This document shows, one piece after another, positions 50,519-60,558 of a stretch of DNA of 64,000 bases (positions are counted from its first letter, which is position 1; the number at the start of each line of letters is the position of its first letter). The notes beneath the pieces were generated by a model, which was given only the letters and a program-made list of their open reading frames with translations, had not been told where the DNA came from and did not search any database. A program made the translations under genes and the position numbers. Origin of the DNA: Gammaproteobacteria bacterium (GTDB lineage: Bacteria; Pseudomonadota; Gammaproteobacteria; SG8-11); NCBI GenBank assembly GCA_024641505.1, contig JAHECY010000008.1, positions 1 to 64,000 of the forward strand. Direction: 5' to 3'.

Positions 50519-52474
50519 TCAAGACTTGCGCACGCACTCGCGGAGCAATTCCAGCATCATATCGCGATCCAAAGGCTTGTGCATAAAGTGTGAGGCACCA
50601 AGTGAAAAGCCGATTTCTGCGCCTTCGCTCATGGTTAAAATAACCACCGGTATATGACTGATTGCAACGTCGCTTTTAATCATCTTTAATACAGACCAAC
50701 CATCGGTATCCGGCAATAAAACATCAAGCACGATCACGTCTGGCAACAACTTGCGCGCTTTCATTATGCCCTGTTCGCCACAGTCTGCACTTACAACTTC
50801 GAATCCATCGCGACTGAGCATTCGATCAAGAATATTTACCATATGTCGATCATCATCAATCACCAGAATCGTGGCAACCCGGCTGCGTCGTTCCGGGGTT
50901 TCGGCGATCGACAATTGCTGCCGACGTACAATTTCCGGCTGAAACCGATTGAGCACGGATTCCACAGGCACATATTGCTTTGGGTCAATAACGTCCCTGG
51001 GCAAATGGATGGTAAATGTACTACCGACACCCAATTCGGTATCTACCTGGATGTCACCGCCCATCATCACACAGAGCTTTTTACTGATGGTCAACCCCAA
51101 GCCGGAACCTTGATAGGAACGTGTGTGGGAATTATCAACTTGGGAGAATTCCATAAACAGCCGATCCAACTTTTCCTCGGGAATACCAATCCCGGTGTCA
51201 ACAACATCGATATTCACCCATTGCCGAATCGCGTCTGAACTTGAAGATACACGGATGGTAATTGTCCCGCGATGAGTAAATTTCGCGGCATTACCCAGCA
51301 GATTGAGTAAACACTGGCGCAACTTCAGCTCATCTACATGCATGGCGCCAATATCTTCCGGAATTTCCAGGCATAATTTATTCTGGTTCTTCACAATTAA
51401 AGGTTGCACCGTGGAAACGGCGCTCCTGATGAGATGATTGACGTCGGTTTCAGCAATGTGGAATTCAACTTTACCCGCCTCGATTTTTGACAGGTCCAGG
51501 ATGTCATTGATAAGGGATAACAAATGCGAACCCGCATCGCGGATATGTTTCATATCCGGAAGGACATGATCAAAGCCCTGATCCGCCGCCTCCTCACTGA
51601 GGATATCCGCATAACCGATGATCGCATTCAAGGGCGTACGCAGCTCATGACTCATATTCGCCAGAAAAGCGCTTTTCACCCTGCTGGCCTCGAAGGCTCG
51701 ATCACTGGCAATCGCCAATTCCCGGGTGCGCTCCCTGATACGCTGCTCCAGCTCATCGTGAGCGTGCCGCAACGCATCCTGACTTTGGCGCAATTCATGT
51801 ACATGGGACTTGATACTGGCCGCCATGTGGTCAAACGCCTGGCCAAGCACGGCGAATTCGTCACTTCCCGAGATACCACTGTAAACATTGAGTTCCCCTT
51901 GCGCCATTCGGCGCGCGGCATCAGTCAATTTCTGCAGATTGCGGGTCATGAGAAATCCTATTAGCAAGCCAACTACCGCGATAATTGACATACCCGAAAT
52001 CGCAATGACCATACCCATATCGAGTGCTTCCCGATTTACTTCGGTTAGATGCACATGGGAAAAATTTATCGCGACTTTACCCAGCAATCCGGAAGCGTTG
52101 CTGATCTCCTGGGTACGCCAAAACCGATCGTCGTCGTTGATCAATTCCGGCATGAACCGACCCACGGTATCCGATTTACTGCTGACGACGATCCGGTTAT
52201 CCTGATCCGCAATGACCACCTGGACCACATGTGGATCGGTTACCATCTCTTTGACATAAGGCTGCAGGTCGGCATACTCCTCGGTAAACAAGGCTACCCT
52301 GCTGAGCATACCGAGAAGATTGGTAACGACGTTTTCCGATACATTCAATTGCTGTAAATTGGATTCGCGCGTGTGATTAAGGGTGATCCCCAGCACCAGG
52401 ATCATCATGACGGCTTCCAGCACGAATATGATTACGGCAATCCGGTATTTAAGGGAATTGTACAATTGCCGCAT
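50519..52474 (-). CDS. hybrid sensor histidine kinase
   Basis: A 651-residue inner-membrane kinase. A first membrane helix (about 12-32), a periplasmic sensor region (about 33-152) and a second helix (about 153-176) lead to HAMP (about 177-228), a coiled coil, HisKA with His276 in NMSHELRTPLNAI, HATPase_c (about 385-495, with DTGIGIP and GSGLGLTIS) and a C-terminal receiver (about 530-648, DVIVLDVLLPDTDG). It lies 32 bp after a PhnD-like binding-protein gene on the same strand, so the binding protein probably presents a ligand to its periplasmic domain. A phosphotransfer partner is not adjacent. Confidence 0.92.
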   Translation of the reverse strand: MRQLYNSLKYRIAVIIFVLEAVMMILVLGITLNHTRESNLQQLNVSENVVTNLLGMLSRVALFTEEYADLQPYVKEMVTDPHVVQVVIADQDNRIVVSSKSDTVGRFMPELINDDDRFWRTQEISNASGLLGKVAINFSHVHLTEVNREALDMGMVIAISGMSIIAVVGLLIGFLMTRNLQKLTDAARRMAQGELNVYSGISGSDEFAVLGQAFDHMAASIKSHVHELRQSQDALRHAHDELEQRIRERTRELAIASDRAFEASRVKSAFLANMSHELRTPLNAIIGYADILSEEAADQGFDHVLPDMKHIRDAGSHLLSLINDILDLSKIEAGKVEFHIAETDVNHLIRSAVSTVQPLIVKNQNKLCLEIPEDIGAMHVDELKLRQCLLNLLGNAAKFTHRGTITIRVSSSSDAIRQWVNIDVVDTGIGIPEEKLDRLFMEFSQVDNSHTRSYQGSGLGLTISKKLCVMMGGDIQVDTELGVGSTFTIHLPRDVIDPKQYVPVESVLNRFQPEIVRRQQLSIAETPERRSRVATILVIDDDRHMVNILDRMLSRDGFEVVSADCGEQGIMKARKLLPDVIVLDVLLPDTDGWSVLKMIKSDVAISHIPVVILTMSEGAEIGFSLGASHFMHKPLDRDMMLELLRECVRKS

Positions 52475-52506
52475 GTGCTGTCGCCGTATTGAGGTACTAA
52501 AAGGTG

Positions 52507-53352
52507 TCAGTCCCGTGCCATGGCACGCACCACATCGTAGTCCTGGTCACTGATAACCTTGAATGGCATGAAGGCCCCGCGCTGCAGTATTTTTCGGCCT
52601 TCCTCCGTGTTACCCCAACTCAAGATCGTGGCCAAAACTTTTTGACGTTCAGATTCGGGGACACGCGGATGTACAACGAACAGTGAATGGGGGATTGCCT
52701 TGGACTCACCGACAATACGCATTACCTGCGCCATTTCTTTCTGGAAAAACCGCAGTGCCGGAGCCGCCGTACCACAGGCGTCGACCAGTTTTATCAGCAC
52801 CTGCTGCAGACAGGAGGAATGGGACAGTGTGTGGGAAAAACGAATATCCTGGTCAAACGCAAATCCGAGATCGTGAAATGTCGCCTTGGTAAGCCGTGAA
52901 ACTGCGGCGGTTTGGGGTGGCAGGGCAACGATTTTACCCTTGAGGTCCTCCAAACTGTTGATTGGACTGTCGGAGCGCACGGCGACAATCGCCGACAATG
53001 GTTCATCACGAGTCGCCAAAGGCAAGTAACCATATTTTTTTGCCGCGTCAACATAATCAAACGGCTGCATGAACGCGAAGTCATAGAGCTGTTCATCAAT
53101 GCGCTCGATAAATTTTGCATACGAAGACGTGGAGCGGAACCGTACCGGTTTTGAAATCGCTTTGCCAAACTCCGCGGCAATGGGGCTGAAAACCGCTTCC
53201 AGCTCACGACTGGGGAGATGGGGGAATACCCCAAGTAAATACTGATTCTCGGCGGCAAAGCCACAGGTCACCGGCATTATCAATACGCTAAAGAGCATTA
53301 TTCGTGCGCGGTGTAACAAGGTTCCGGACAAAGATTTCTGTTGGGTTCGCAC
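52507..53352 (-). CDS. PhnD-family periplasmic binding protein
   Basis: A 281-residue exported substrate-binding protein of the phosphate/phosphite/phosphonate type. GTG at 53352 follows CAGGAGGTATGCGTTA, a strong site. The signal peptide ends GFAAENQ. Family segments include LLGVFPHLPSRELEAVFSPI, YDFAFMQPFDYVDAAKK, LATRDEPLSAIVAVRSDSPI and LKGKIVALP (given here as separate pieces). No phn or ptx transporter genes are adjacent; instead a hybrid kinase gene follows in an apparent operon, so it probably works as a sensor subunit. Confidence 0.86.
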   Translation of the reverse strand: MRTQQKSLSGTLLHRARIMLFSVLIMPVTCGFAAENQYLLGVFPHLPSRELEAVFSPIAAEFGKAISKPVRFRSTSSYAKFIERIDEQLYDFAFMQPFDYVDAAKKYGYLPLATRDEPLSAIVAVRSDSPINSLEDLKGKIVALPPQTAAVSRLTKATFHDLGFAFDQDIRFSHTLSHSSCLQQVLIKLVDACGTAAPALRFFQKEMAQVMRIVGESKAIPHSLFVVHPRVPESERQKVLATILSWGNTEEGRKILQRGAFMPFKVISDQDYDVVRAMARD

Positions 53353-53668
53353 TAACGCATACCTCCTGAATGGTCCTCAAGCAGTGATAACTATATCGGT
53401 AATAAATCACGATTCTTTACTGTATATAAAATAACATTTATCGTTAAAACATACAGTTATCGTTCCTCCTACGCATAATTCGGGTAACCATCGGCCGTTA
53501 CCGCGAGCACCGTCATCAACTTTGCCGATAATTATCCATTGACAATGTGCTGTATTATCACAATTTTAGTTAATCAATCCATGATATTACTGGATGTTTT
53601 TTAACCGTAATCATGAAATGCGATATGATAGCCGAAATAGAGATGTTCCAAATAAAGTGGGAATTACC
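53353..53668. other. AT-rich divergent intergenic region
   Basis: About 315 bp between the PhnD-like gene and the NBR1-Ig gene. TTGACA at 53539-53544 faces the latter but has no good -10 box at the right distance. An open frame from 53594 joins the NBR1-Ig gene but its first 25 codons are not needed. Nothing else was recognised. Confidence 0.4.
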
Positions 53669-54466
53669 ATGAAAAACGTCGCGACCAAAATGCTTCATGT
53701 TACGGTACTGTCAGCTCTTTTCAGTTTTTTAAGTCCTGTTTGCGCAGCCCCTGGAGAAGCGAAATTCATCGCGCAATTCGTGCCCGCCCATATGGAAACG
53801 GGTGCGCAATATGAGGTAATGCTTCAATTCAAGAATACCGGCAATGCGACCTGGTCCCAGGGCAATGGCTACCAACTGCATACTACAAACAATGATGAAA
53901 CATGGCAGGTAAACGCAGTTCCCCTGACCGATACCGGCGGCATCGCACCCGGCAATGTCACCACCCTGAAATTCACCATTACCGCACCCGCGACTCCTGG
54001 CAGCTACCCATTCCAATGGCAAATTCGCAGGCACAATAAACCCGTGGCCGGTGACCTCAGCCCCGCCTTGCAAATCAATGTGGTGCCGGCGCAGGACAAA
54101 CGGCAAGCGGAGTTTGTGATGCAAACCCTGCCGGGATTGATTACCGAAGGACCGGCTTTCAGTATCATGAAAATCGGCCAAGTCTTCCCCGTGAAAATTG
54201 TCTATAAAAACACCGGCACCGTGACCTGGCAAGCCTCGAACCTGAACCTGGTTTCGCAAATGCCAGAAAAAAATCTCACCTGGATGCTGGATAGCGTGGC
54301 AGCCGCCAGTGACCGATCCATAGCGCCCGGAGAATTCGTGACTTACGAATTCACCGCCAACGCACCCACATCACCGGGTATCTATGATTTTCAATGGCGC
54401 CTCTACGACAAAACCGTGGGCGGTTTCGGCGCGCCGACGGAACCGGTAAAAATAACGGTTAAATAG
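53669..54466 (+). CDS. exported protein with two NBR1-like Ig domains
   Basis: A 265-residue exported protein. ATG at 53669 opens a signal peptide ending PVCAAPG. The mature part is two tandem immunoglobulin-like domains of the NBR1 (FW) type, about residues 35-138 and 145-265. Each shows the family pattern of an amplitude strand, NTGxxTW, and a PGxYxFQWxI/L ending (TPGSYPFQWQI; SPGIYDFQWRL). In bacteria these domains occur on surface or envelope proteins, probably for protein or glycan binding. No anchor is visible. The gene precedes an M20 peptidase gene in the same direction. Confidence 0.8.
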   Translation: MKNVATKMLHVTVLSALFSFLSPVCAAPGEAKFIAQFVPAHMETGAQYEVMLQFKNTGNATWSQGNGYQLHTTNNDETWQVNAVPLTDTGGIAPGNVTTLKFTITAPATPGSYPFQWQIRRHNKPVAGDLSPALQINVVPAQDKRQAEFVMQTLPGLITEGPAFSIMKIGQVFPVKIVYKNTGTVTWQASNLNLVSQMPEKNLTWMLDSVAAASDRSIAPGEFVTYEFTANAPTSPGIYDFQWRLYDKTVGGFGAPTEPVKITVK

Positions 54467-54545
54467 TCCCAACCTTAGTATCTTCTCCCTGGCTGTGCCA
54501 TGATACGGCATGCGTACACGGACCTGAGCCGAAACATGGGGAGAC

Positions 54546-55991
54546 ATGATGGTCAAAAAAATCACCGGCTTCGGTATTGTCGTGCTGTTGGCGGTCATGG
54601 CCGTAAACACAGCCACCCTGACCAGCAAACAAATGCACCCGGTAACGATCGCCTCGCCGCTGACCCGTGACTACTCACCGGTATTGTCAGCGGCCATACG
54701 CTGGCGAACCCTGGCGCCTGATGCCGGCGGAACCGAAGAAAATTTTCAGCATTTGTACCAGCTGCTACAGACTTCCTTTCCCTTGGTACATCGCGATTTA
54801 ACGACGACCAGCGCGCCGGCGATGAGCCGTTTGTATCGCTGGCAAGGACACGACAGCGGCATGGCGGCCGGATTGTTTGCTGCCCACGTCGATGTGGTTC
54901 CGGCACCGGAGAATACTGCTCCGGCGTGGACCCACCCCCCCTTCGCCGGCATCATCGATGGGGGCTATCTCTGGGGCAGAGGCAGCATGGATGACAAAGC
55001 CGGAGTGGTTGCCCTGCTGGCGGCCACGGAAGAATTGCTGCAGGAAAATTTCTCACCGGCACGCACCCTGTACTTCGCTTTTGGACACGACGAGGAAACC
55101 GGCGGGTATGAGGGAGCCAAGCTAATTGCCCAACAGTTGGCGCGCCACGAACCGTCCCTGGCGTTCGTCATCGATGAAGGTGGTCCCATCGTATCCGGTG
55201 TGGTGCCGGGCGTTGACCAGGCAGTAGCCCTGGTGGGCATCACGGAAAAAGGCTACGCCAATATTCAGCTTCAGGTGCATCATTCGGGAGGACATGCTTC
55301 CATGCCGCCACCGGACAGCGCTATTAGCACCTTAAGTCAGGCCCTGGTAAACCTGGAAAACCATCCCGCCGCTTCGCACCTGAACCCTGCGGTGCAACAG
55401 ATGTTTATGTATCTGGCGCCGGAAATGAACTGGCTGAAACGCGCCGTATTCGCCAACCTCTGGTTGACCAAGCCACTGGTATTAAAACTGCTGGCGGCCA
55501 AACCTTCGTCCAACGCAGTGATCAGAACCACTGGCGTAGCCACCCTGATCACCGGTGGCACAAAAGAAAACGTACTTCCCACCAGCGCCACCGCGACGCT
55601 GAATTATCGACTGCTGCCCGGCGATACACCGGAAGCGCTGCTGGCGCGTATTGAGGAAACCGTGGACAACAAGGCGGTAGCGGTATCGCTGTTACCGTCA
55701 CCACAACTGCCAGCCGCCGTAAGCCCAACCAACGGCACGATATTCCCACGATTACAACGTACCATTCACGAGATTTACCCCGAAGTACTGGTGGCACCCT
55801 ACCAACTGGTGGCGATCACGGATTCTCGGCATTATCGCCAGCTCACCGACAACATTTATCGATTCCGTCCGCAATTCATGGGTGCGCAGGATCTGGACCG
55901 CATTCACGGCGTGGATGAACGCATCAGTATCGAGGACTTCGATCGCCTTATCCGCTTCTATAAACGTTTTATTATTAACATCGCATCCTGA
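54546..55991 (+). CDS. M20-family metallopeptidase with N-terminal membrane anchor
   Basis: A 481-residue peptidase. A hydrophobic segment (about 6-24) anchors or exports it. The di-zinc site is visible: FAAHVDVVP, GRGSMDDKAGV, GHDEETGGYEGAK and DSRHYRQLTDNIY. A dimerisation domain (about 235-350) includes HSGGHASMPP. The long form resembles the mammalian PM20D1/carboxypeptidase S branch, acting on N-acyl amino acids or dipeptides. GGGGAG stands 2 nt before ATG 54546 and 5 nt before a second ATG at 54549, which is the likelier start. Short repeats follow the stop codon. Confidence 0.9.
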   Translation: MMVKKITGFGIVVLLAVMAVNTATLTSKQMHPVTIASPLTRDYSPVLSAAIRWRTLAPDAGGTEENFQHLYQLLQTSFPLVHRDLTTTSAPAMSRLYRWQGHDSGMAAGLFAAHVDVVPAPENTAPAWTHPPFAGIIDGGYLWGRGSMDDKAGVVALLAATEELLQENFSPARTLYFAFGHDEETGGYEGAKLIAQQLARHEPSLAFVIDEGGPIVSGVVPGVDQAVALVGITEKGYANIQLQVHHSGGHASMPPPDSAISTLSQALVNLENHPAASHLNPAVQQMFMYLAPEMNWLKRAVFANLWLTKPLVLKLLAAKPSSNAVIRTTGVATLITGGTKENVLPTSATATLNYRLLPGDTPEALLARIEETVDNKAVAVSLLPSPQLPAAVSPTNGTIFPRLQRTIHEIYPEVLVAPYQLVAITDSRHYRQLTDNIYRFRPQFMGAQDLDRIHGVDERISIEDFDRLIRFYKRFIINIAS

Positions 55992-56087
55992 TATGTCACG
56001 GCTTGCGCGTGATAAACGCATCAGCACCGGGGATTTCAATGCTTCCTGGTATGTCACGGCGTGCGCGTAGGGTGCGTATTACGCACC
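55987..56087. repeat. 24-bp direct duplication and a GTAGGGTGCGTA palindrome
   Basis: A 24-bp sequence containing TATGTCACGGCNTGCGCGT occurs at 55987-56010 (overlapping the M20 stop codon) and at 56045-56068, two mismatches, period 58 bp. The second copy runs straight into the palindrome GTAGGGTGCGTATTACGC (56067-56087), which belongs to the family also found at 12853, 28221, 28297 and 34297. The rest of the gap to 56201 has no gene. Confidence 0.65.
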
Positions 56088-56201
56088 GTGTTTTTTAAAT
56101 AACGCAAAACTCCGATCCGGCCATAAAAAAGGTAGCATGCATCACACCCAACGGTAGGACCTCGAGATCACTGGTTGCGGCGTTGTCACTCAATCTCGCA
56201 C

Positions 56202-57380
56202 CTACCTGCCCAGGCGGGCTTGCGCTTTGGCGTGTCCTTGACGCGCGGCTTCCTCATACCAGCGACGCGCTAACTTGGGATCTTGACTGACGCCGATTCC
56301 CGATCGATAAAGATTGGCGAGCATATATTGCGCATCCGGGTTACCGGCCTGCGCGGCGCGTTGATACCATTGCGCCGCTTCATCATAGTCCTTGTCGACG
56401 TCCACGCCCCGCATCAGCAGTTGCGCCAGTTCTATTTGCGCATCAAGATGATTTTGCGCTGCGGCTTTACGCAGCCAATCCAGGCCCGCAATGGAATTTC
56501 GGTCGACACCCTCGCCGTGTACATACATCAAACCCAACCGATATTGGGCATCAGCATCCCCCTGCCGGGCCTGGTCGAGAAAGGGCACTCCGGTTACCAG
56601 TTGCTGCATACGCTCGCGAGTGGACAATGACGCCGGTTGCTGCTCCCGTGCAATATCCTTAAGCAGTACCAGCGCATCCTGTGAGCCGTTGTCGCGCGCC
56701 AACTGTAACCATTTGCGCGCCTGGGCCAGATCCTTGGGAAATTCCGCGGTACCGGTTTTGTAAAGCAGGCCGAGCTCATACTGGCTCGCGACATGGTTAT
56801 CTGTGGCGGCCAGTTGCAGCCAGTGAAGCGCCTGCTGCACATCCTTATCGGCACCATCCGAGCCTGTAAGATAAATTTTTCCCAAGTGGTAACGGGCCTC
56901 GGCATCACCACTTTGTGCCTGTTGGATCAAGCCGGCGAACTGCCGCGTCATTTCCCTGTCTTTTAACTCCCGGTAAGCGCTTTGCGCATCCCGGTCGCCC
57001 CAGGTGGCGGCCAGCCGAAACCAGTGCAAAGCCTTGGCGTTATCAACCGGCACTCCCAGGCCACTGCGATAAATAACCCCGGTAAAAAATTGCGCCCGTG
57101 GATGCCCCTGCTTGGCCGCAAGTAACAACCAGTGCGCCGCTTGCTGCATGTCCGGTTTAATGCCGGTGCCCTGCCAATAGATTCTTCCCAATTGGTACTG
57201 GGATTCGCGGTTACCCGCCTTGGCTTGGGCCGTCAATGTTTGCAACGAGGATTGATCGACGCTGGCGCCGGCTACCACCGGCAGCAAAACTAGACAAAGC
57301 AGTATTCCAGGCAACAACGCACACAGCGTCCAACCCCGCGTGGCTACAGGTGATTCATTGTGTAATTTTTGTTTATTCAT
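56202..57380 (-). CDS. exported Sel1-like repeat protein
   Basis: A 392-residue exported protein. The signal segment (about 15-40) ends VVAGASVD. From about residue 50 to the end it consists of about eight Sel1-like (TPR-related) repeats, each with the pattern A-x-Y-x-L-G-x-x-Y-x-x-G-x-G-V (for example QYQLGRIYWQGTGI, QFFTGVIYRSGLGV, QYRLGLMYVHGEGV). These solenoids bind proteins and are common in envelope-stress and secretion regulators. ATG at 57380 has the palindrome CGTACGCCGTACG just upstream instead of a clear ribosome binding site. Function unknown. Confidence 0.88.
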   Translation of the reverse strand: MNKQKLHNESPVATRGWTLCALLPGILLCLVLLPVVAGASVDQSSLQTLTAQAKAGNRESQYQLGRIYWQGTGIKPDMQQAAHWLLLAAKQGHPRAQFFTGVIYRSGLGVPVDNAKALHWFRLAATWGDRDAQSAYRELKDREMTRQFAGLIQQAQSGDAEARYHLGKIYLTGSDGADKDVQQALHWLQLAATDNHVASQYELGLLYKTGTAEFPKDLAQARKWLQLARDNGSQDALVLLKDIAREQQPASLSTRERMQQLVTGVPFLDQARQGDADAQYRLGLMYVHGEGVDRNSIAGLDWLRKAAAQNHLDAQIELAQLLMRGVDVDKDYDEAAQWYQRAAQAGNPDAQYMLANLYRSGIGVSQDPKLARRWYEEAARQGHAKAQARLGR

Positions 57381-57549
57381 CGTACGCCGTACGTTCGCAT
57401 TCCACGCGCACAGCTCCCCCTCGTAATGAACAATCGGCCGTTTCTAGTGTAACGAATTCTTGATGGAAAACCAGGAATCGGTTGTTATGTTATGGGCAGG
57501 CACCGTGAACCCCGCACGTCGCCGAAATGGTAGCGCTAACCTCGGATTG

Positions 57550-57780
57550 TCAAGCGTCTTGTTTGTTGACAGTTCGTTCAATGCTATCGATATGACGATA
57601 GGCTTCGTCCAACGCTGCCAGCAGGCGGGGTACGGATTGTTCCAGGGTATCGATCACCCGTTTGACATCACTCTGATCCAGCAACGGATGCACCCCTTGC
57701 CAGAAGTCGGAATTGAATCGGTGCAAAGTTACGCATTGCTCCTGAATGTTCCGTCGTTCCTGTTCGGATATCTTTTCCAC
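57550..57780 (-). CDS. small hypothetical helical protein, 76 residues
   Basis: GTG at 57780 follows AGGAAAACTATC, a reasonable site. The protein is charged and helical throughout (LHRFNSDFWQGVHPLLDQ, then VIDTLEQSVPRLLAALDEAY), with one Cys and no signal or membrane segment. Not recognised. It lies between the Sel1 gene and a lipoprotein gene on the same strand, with about 60 bp behind the lipoprotein, so the three may form a unit. Confidence 0.6.
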   Translation of the reverse strand: MEKISEQERRNIQEQCVTLHRFNSDFWQGVHPLLDQSDVKRVIDTLEQSVPRLLAALDEAYRHIDSIERTVNKQDA

Positions 57781-57841
57781 GATAGTTTTCCTGCCACTTC
57801 CTGTTCAGAGAATAGCCAATCCTGTCCCGAATTTCAAATAA

Positions 57842-58327
57842 CTATCTCTTATCAGGTTTCTTCCCTGCCACCACAGATCCGTTACTTACGTCTTCCACCC
57901 AGGTGTACCATGGGAAAGTATCCTGGGGATAGAGGCTGCCGTAGATTTTATAAGTTCTTCCCGCCATCGCGCTGAATTTCAGGGATTTTTTCGTAATATA
58001 TTGTTTTGCTACCGTATTTCCTGCAATGACAGAATCAACCTTTCGGGAAAGATGTACCTGCAACTCATATTCAGCCGGAAGCACCGCAAACGCATGCTGA
58101 CCCGTCGTTTCCTTGAAATTAGTCGCCTTGCCGTTGATCGCGGTGACAACCACCGATGCGGCATTCGGCAGCACGGTTTTTAATGCCCCCGAGGATTGTA
58201 CGACCGCCACCGATACCGGCGCTAATTCCTTGCCACTGTACATTTTCATGGGTTTTTGCGCGCATCCGTTGACCATGACGACGCATAATAGCGGGATTAA
58301 AATACGAAATGAGCTTGGGAAATTCAT
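57842..58327 (-). CDS. small lipoprotein of unknown function
   Basis: A 161-residue lipoprotein. ATG at 58327 follows GAGGACTAACTTAAC, and the signal ends MVNGC (Cys22). The mature part is predicted to be beta-rich (VAVVQSSGALKTVLPNAASV; YELQVHLSRKV) and ends in a basic tail (AGKKPDKR). It resembles small envelope-stress lipoproteins in layout only; I do not recognise a family. It is divergent from dapE. Confidence 0.7.
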   Translation of the reverse strand: MNFPSSFRILIPLLCVVMVNGCAQKPMKMYSGKELAPVSVAVVQSSGALKTVLPNAASVVVTAINGKATNFKETTGQHAFAVLPAEYELQVHLSRKVDSVIAGNTVAKQYITKKSLKFSAMAGRTYKIYGSLYPQDTFPWYTWVEDVSNGSVVAGKKPDKR

Positions 58328-58548
58328 GTTAAGTTAGTCCTCAGTTGTCGAAACCAGACGACTCCCGCGCGGGAACGGCATGCCAATATTATGGTTAATA
58401 TCGGTAGGTCGATACATTTCTCCAGCCCGCTGGAAAAATCTTGGGTGAATTAACGAGCCGAAAAATTTATAATGTGCCTGCCTTAACTCCCCACTACCGG
58501 CTGCAATACCTATGGAGTTCGGCGCCAGACACCCCTTCCCGCTAATAA

Positions 58549-59691
<1,143 letters not shown>

Positions 59692-60012
59692 AACACGGCG
59701 TTTGCTCACACCTGTCCTGCATCCTGTGGCCCGCTTTGAATCCGTTACCACGACCCTGACGGTTACGGTCTGCCGCACAGCTTTCCCACCTGCACCACCG
59801 ACCACACCATGGCTGACAGTAACAACCTTAATGTGATCGATCCCTAGATACATGAAAAATGTGGTCACCAAAAAAATAGTATATCTACTGATGATATAAC
59901 CCGGGCAAGATGCTAAGTTATTCTAGGATTCATTATCAGTCCGCATGACAGGATTTCTACGGGTGGATCGCAAGAAAACATTCAGGTGAAATATCATTCG
60001 GAGGGTAATGCT
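59692..60012. other. intergenic region after dapE
   Basis: About 320 bp. No gene, terminator or repeat was recognised; a minus-strand frame at 59677-59871 has implausible composition (Val/Gly/Thr-rich) and overlaps the dapE end. A GGAGGG ribosome binding site for the next gene is at its end. Confidence 0.45.
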
Positions 60013-60306
60013 ATGAACAAACTTATGATCACCGCAGTCGCCATCGCACTGTCAGGCTTCGCCTTGGCCGATGAAAAACAACCGGCCAGCGCGACTTTTG
60101 AGCAAATCGACAGTAACCATGACGGATACATCAGCACCGCGGAAGCCATACAACGGGATGACGTGGCGAAAAACTGGAAGGAAATCGATAAAAATGAAAA
60201 CGGCAAAGTAGAGTCAGATGAATTCATCGCCTATGAAAGCAAAGGTCGATTTACCCCGCCGGAAGATTCTGCAGCCCCGGAAATCGGCGCCGCACCGATG
60301 AAATAA
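60013..60306 (+). CDS. small exported EF-hand protein
   Basis: A 97-residue exported protein. ATG at 60013 follows GGAGGGTAATGCT and opens a signal peptide ending GFALADE. Two EF-hand calcium-binding loops follow: DSNHDGYISTAE (near residue 37) and DKNENGKVESDE (near 62). A Pro/Ala tail ends the protein. Such calymin-like proteins are frequent in environmental gammaproteobacteria and probably buffer or sense calcium in the periplasm. No partner is adjacent. Confidence 0.85.
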   Translation: MNKLMITAVAIALSGFALADEKQPASATFEQIDSNHDGYISTAEAIQRDDVAKNWKEIDKNENGKVESDEFIAYESKGRFTPPEDSAAPEIGAAPMK

Positions 60307-60344
60307 CTGAGCGCTCTCGATCAAATTGCTGAATAACTGGTCGC

Positions 60345-60384
60345 CCGCCCCTCCCAAACCAATGACCTGGACCGGGAGGGGCGG
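60345..60384 (+). terminator. hairpin after the EF-hand gene, possible terminator
   Basis: CCGCCCCTCCC and GGGAGGGGCGG form an 11-bp perfect stem around an 18-nt loop, 38 bp after the stop codon. ATTTACATT follows, not a good T run, so termination efficiency is uncertain. Confidence 0.5.
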
Positions 60385-60558
60385 ATTTACATTCCGCATT
60401 CCACTATTTTATTGTTGCCCTACCAACATTTCCCGCCGCATCAGCTCCTGCCTCGCGCTCCCGCATCTAACCCTGGATAGAAAAACTGATTCACAATAAA
60501 CTCGGTGTTATTTACCGCAGTTCAAATGCCGCTTGCCACCAGGGAAGGAGCCACCATC

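Noticed and set aside
53545..53563. TGTGC...TCACA near 53546-53562 as a CRP site
   Set aside because: The half-sites are separated by 7 bp instead of 6 and one half-site is imperfect.
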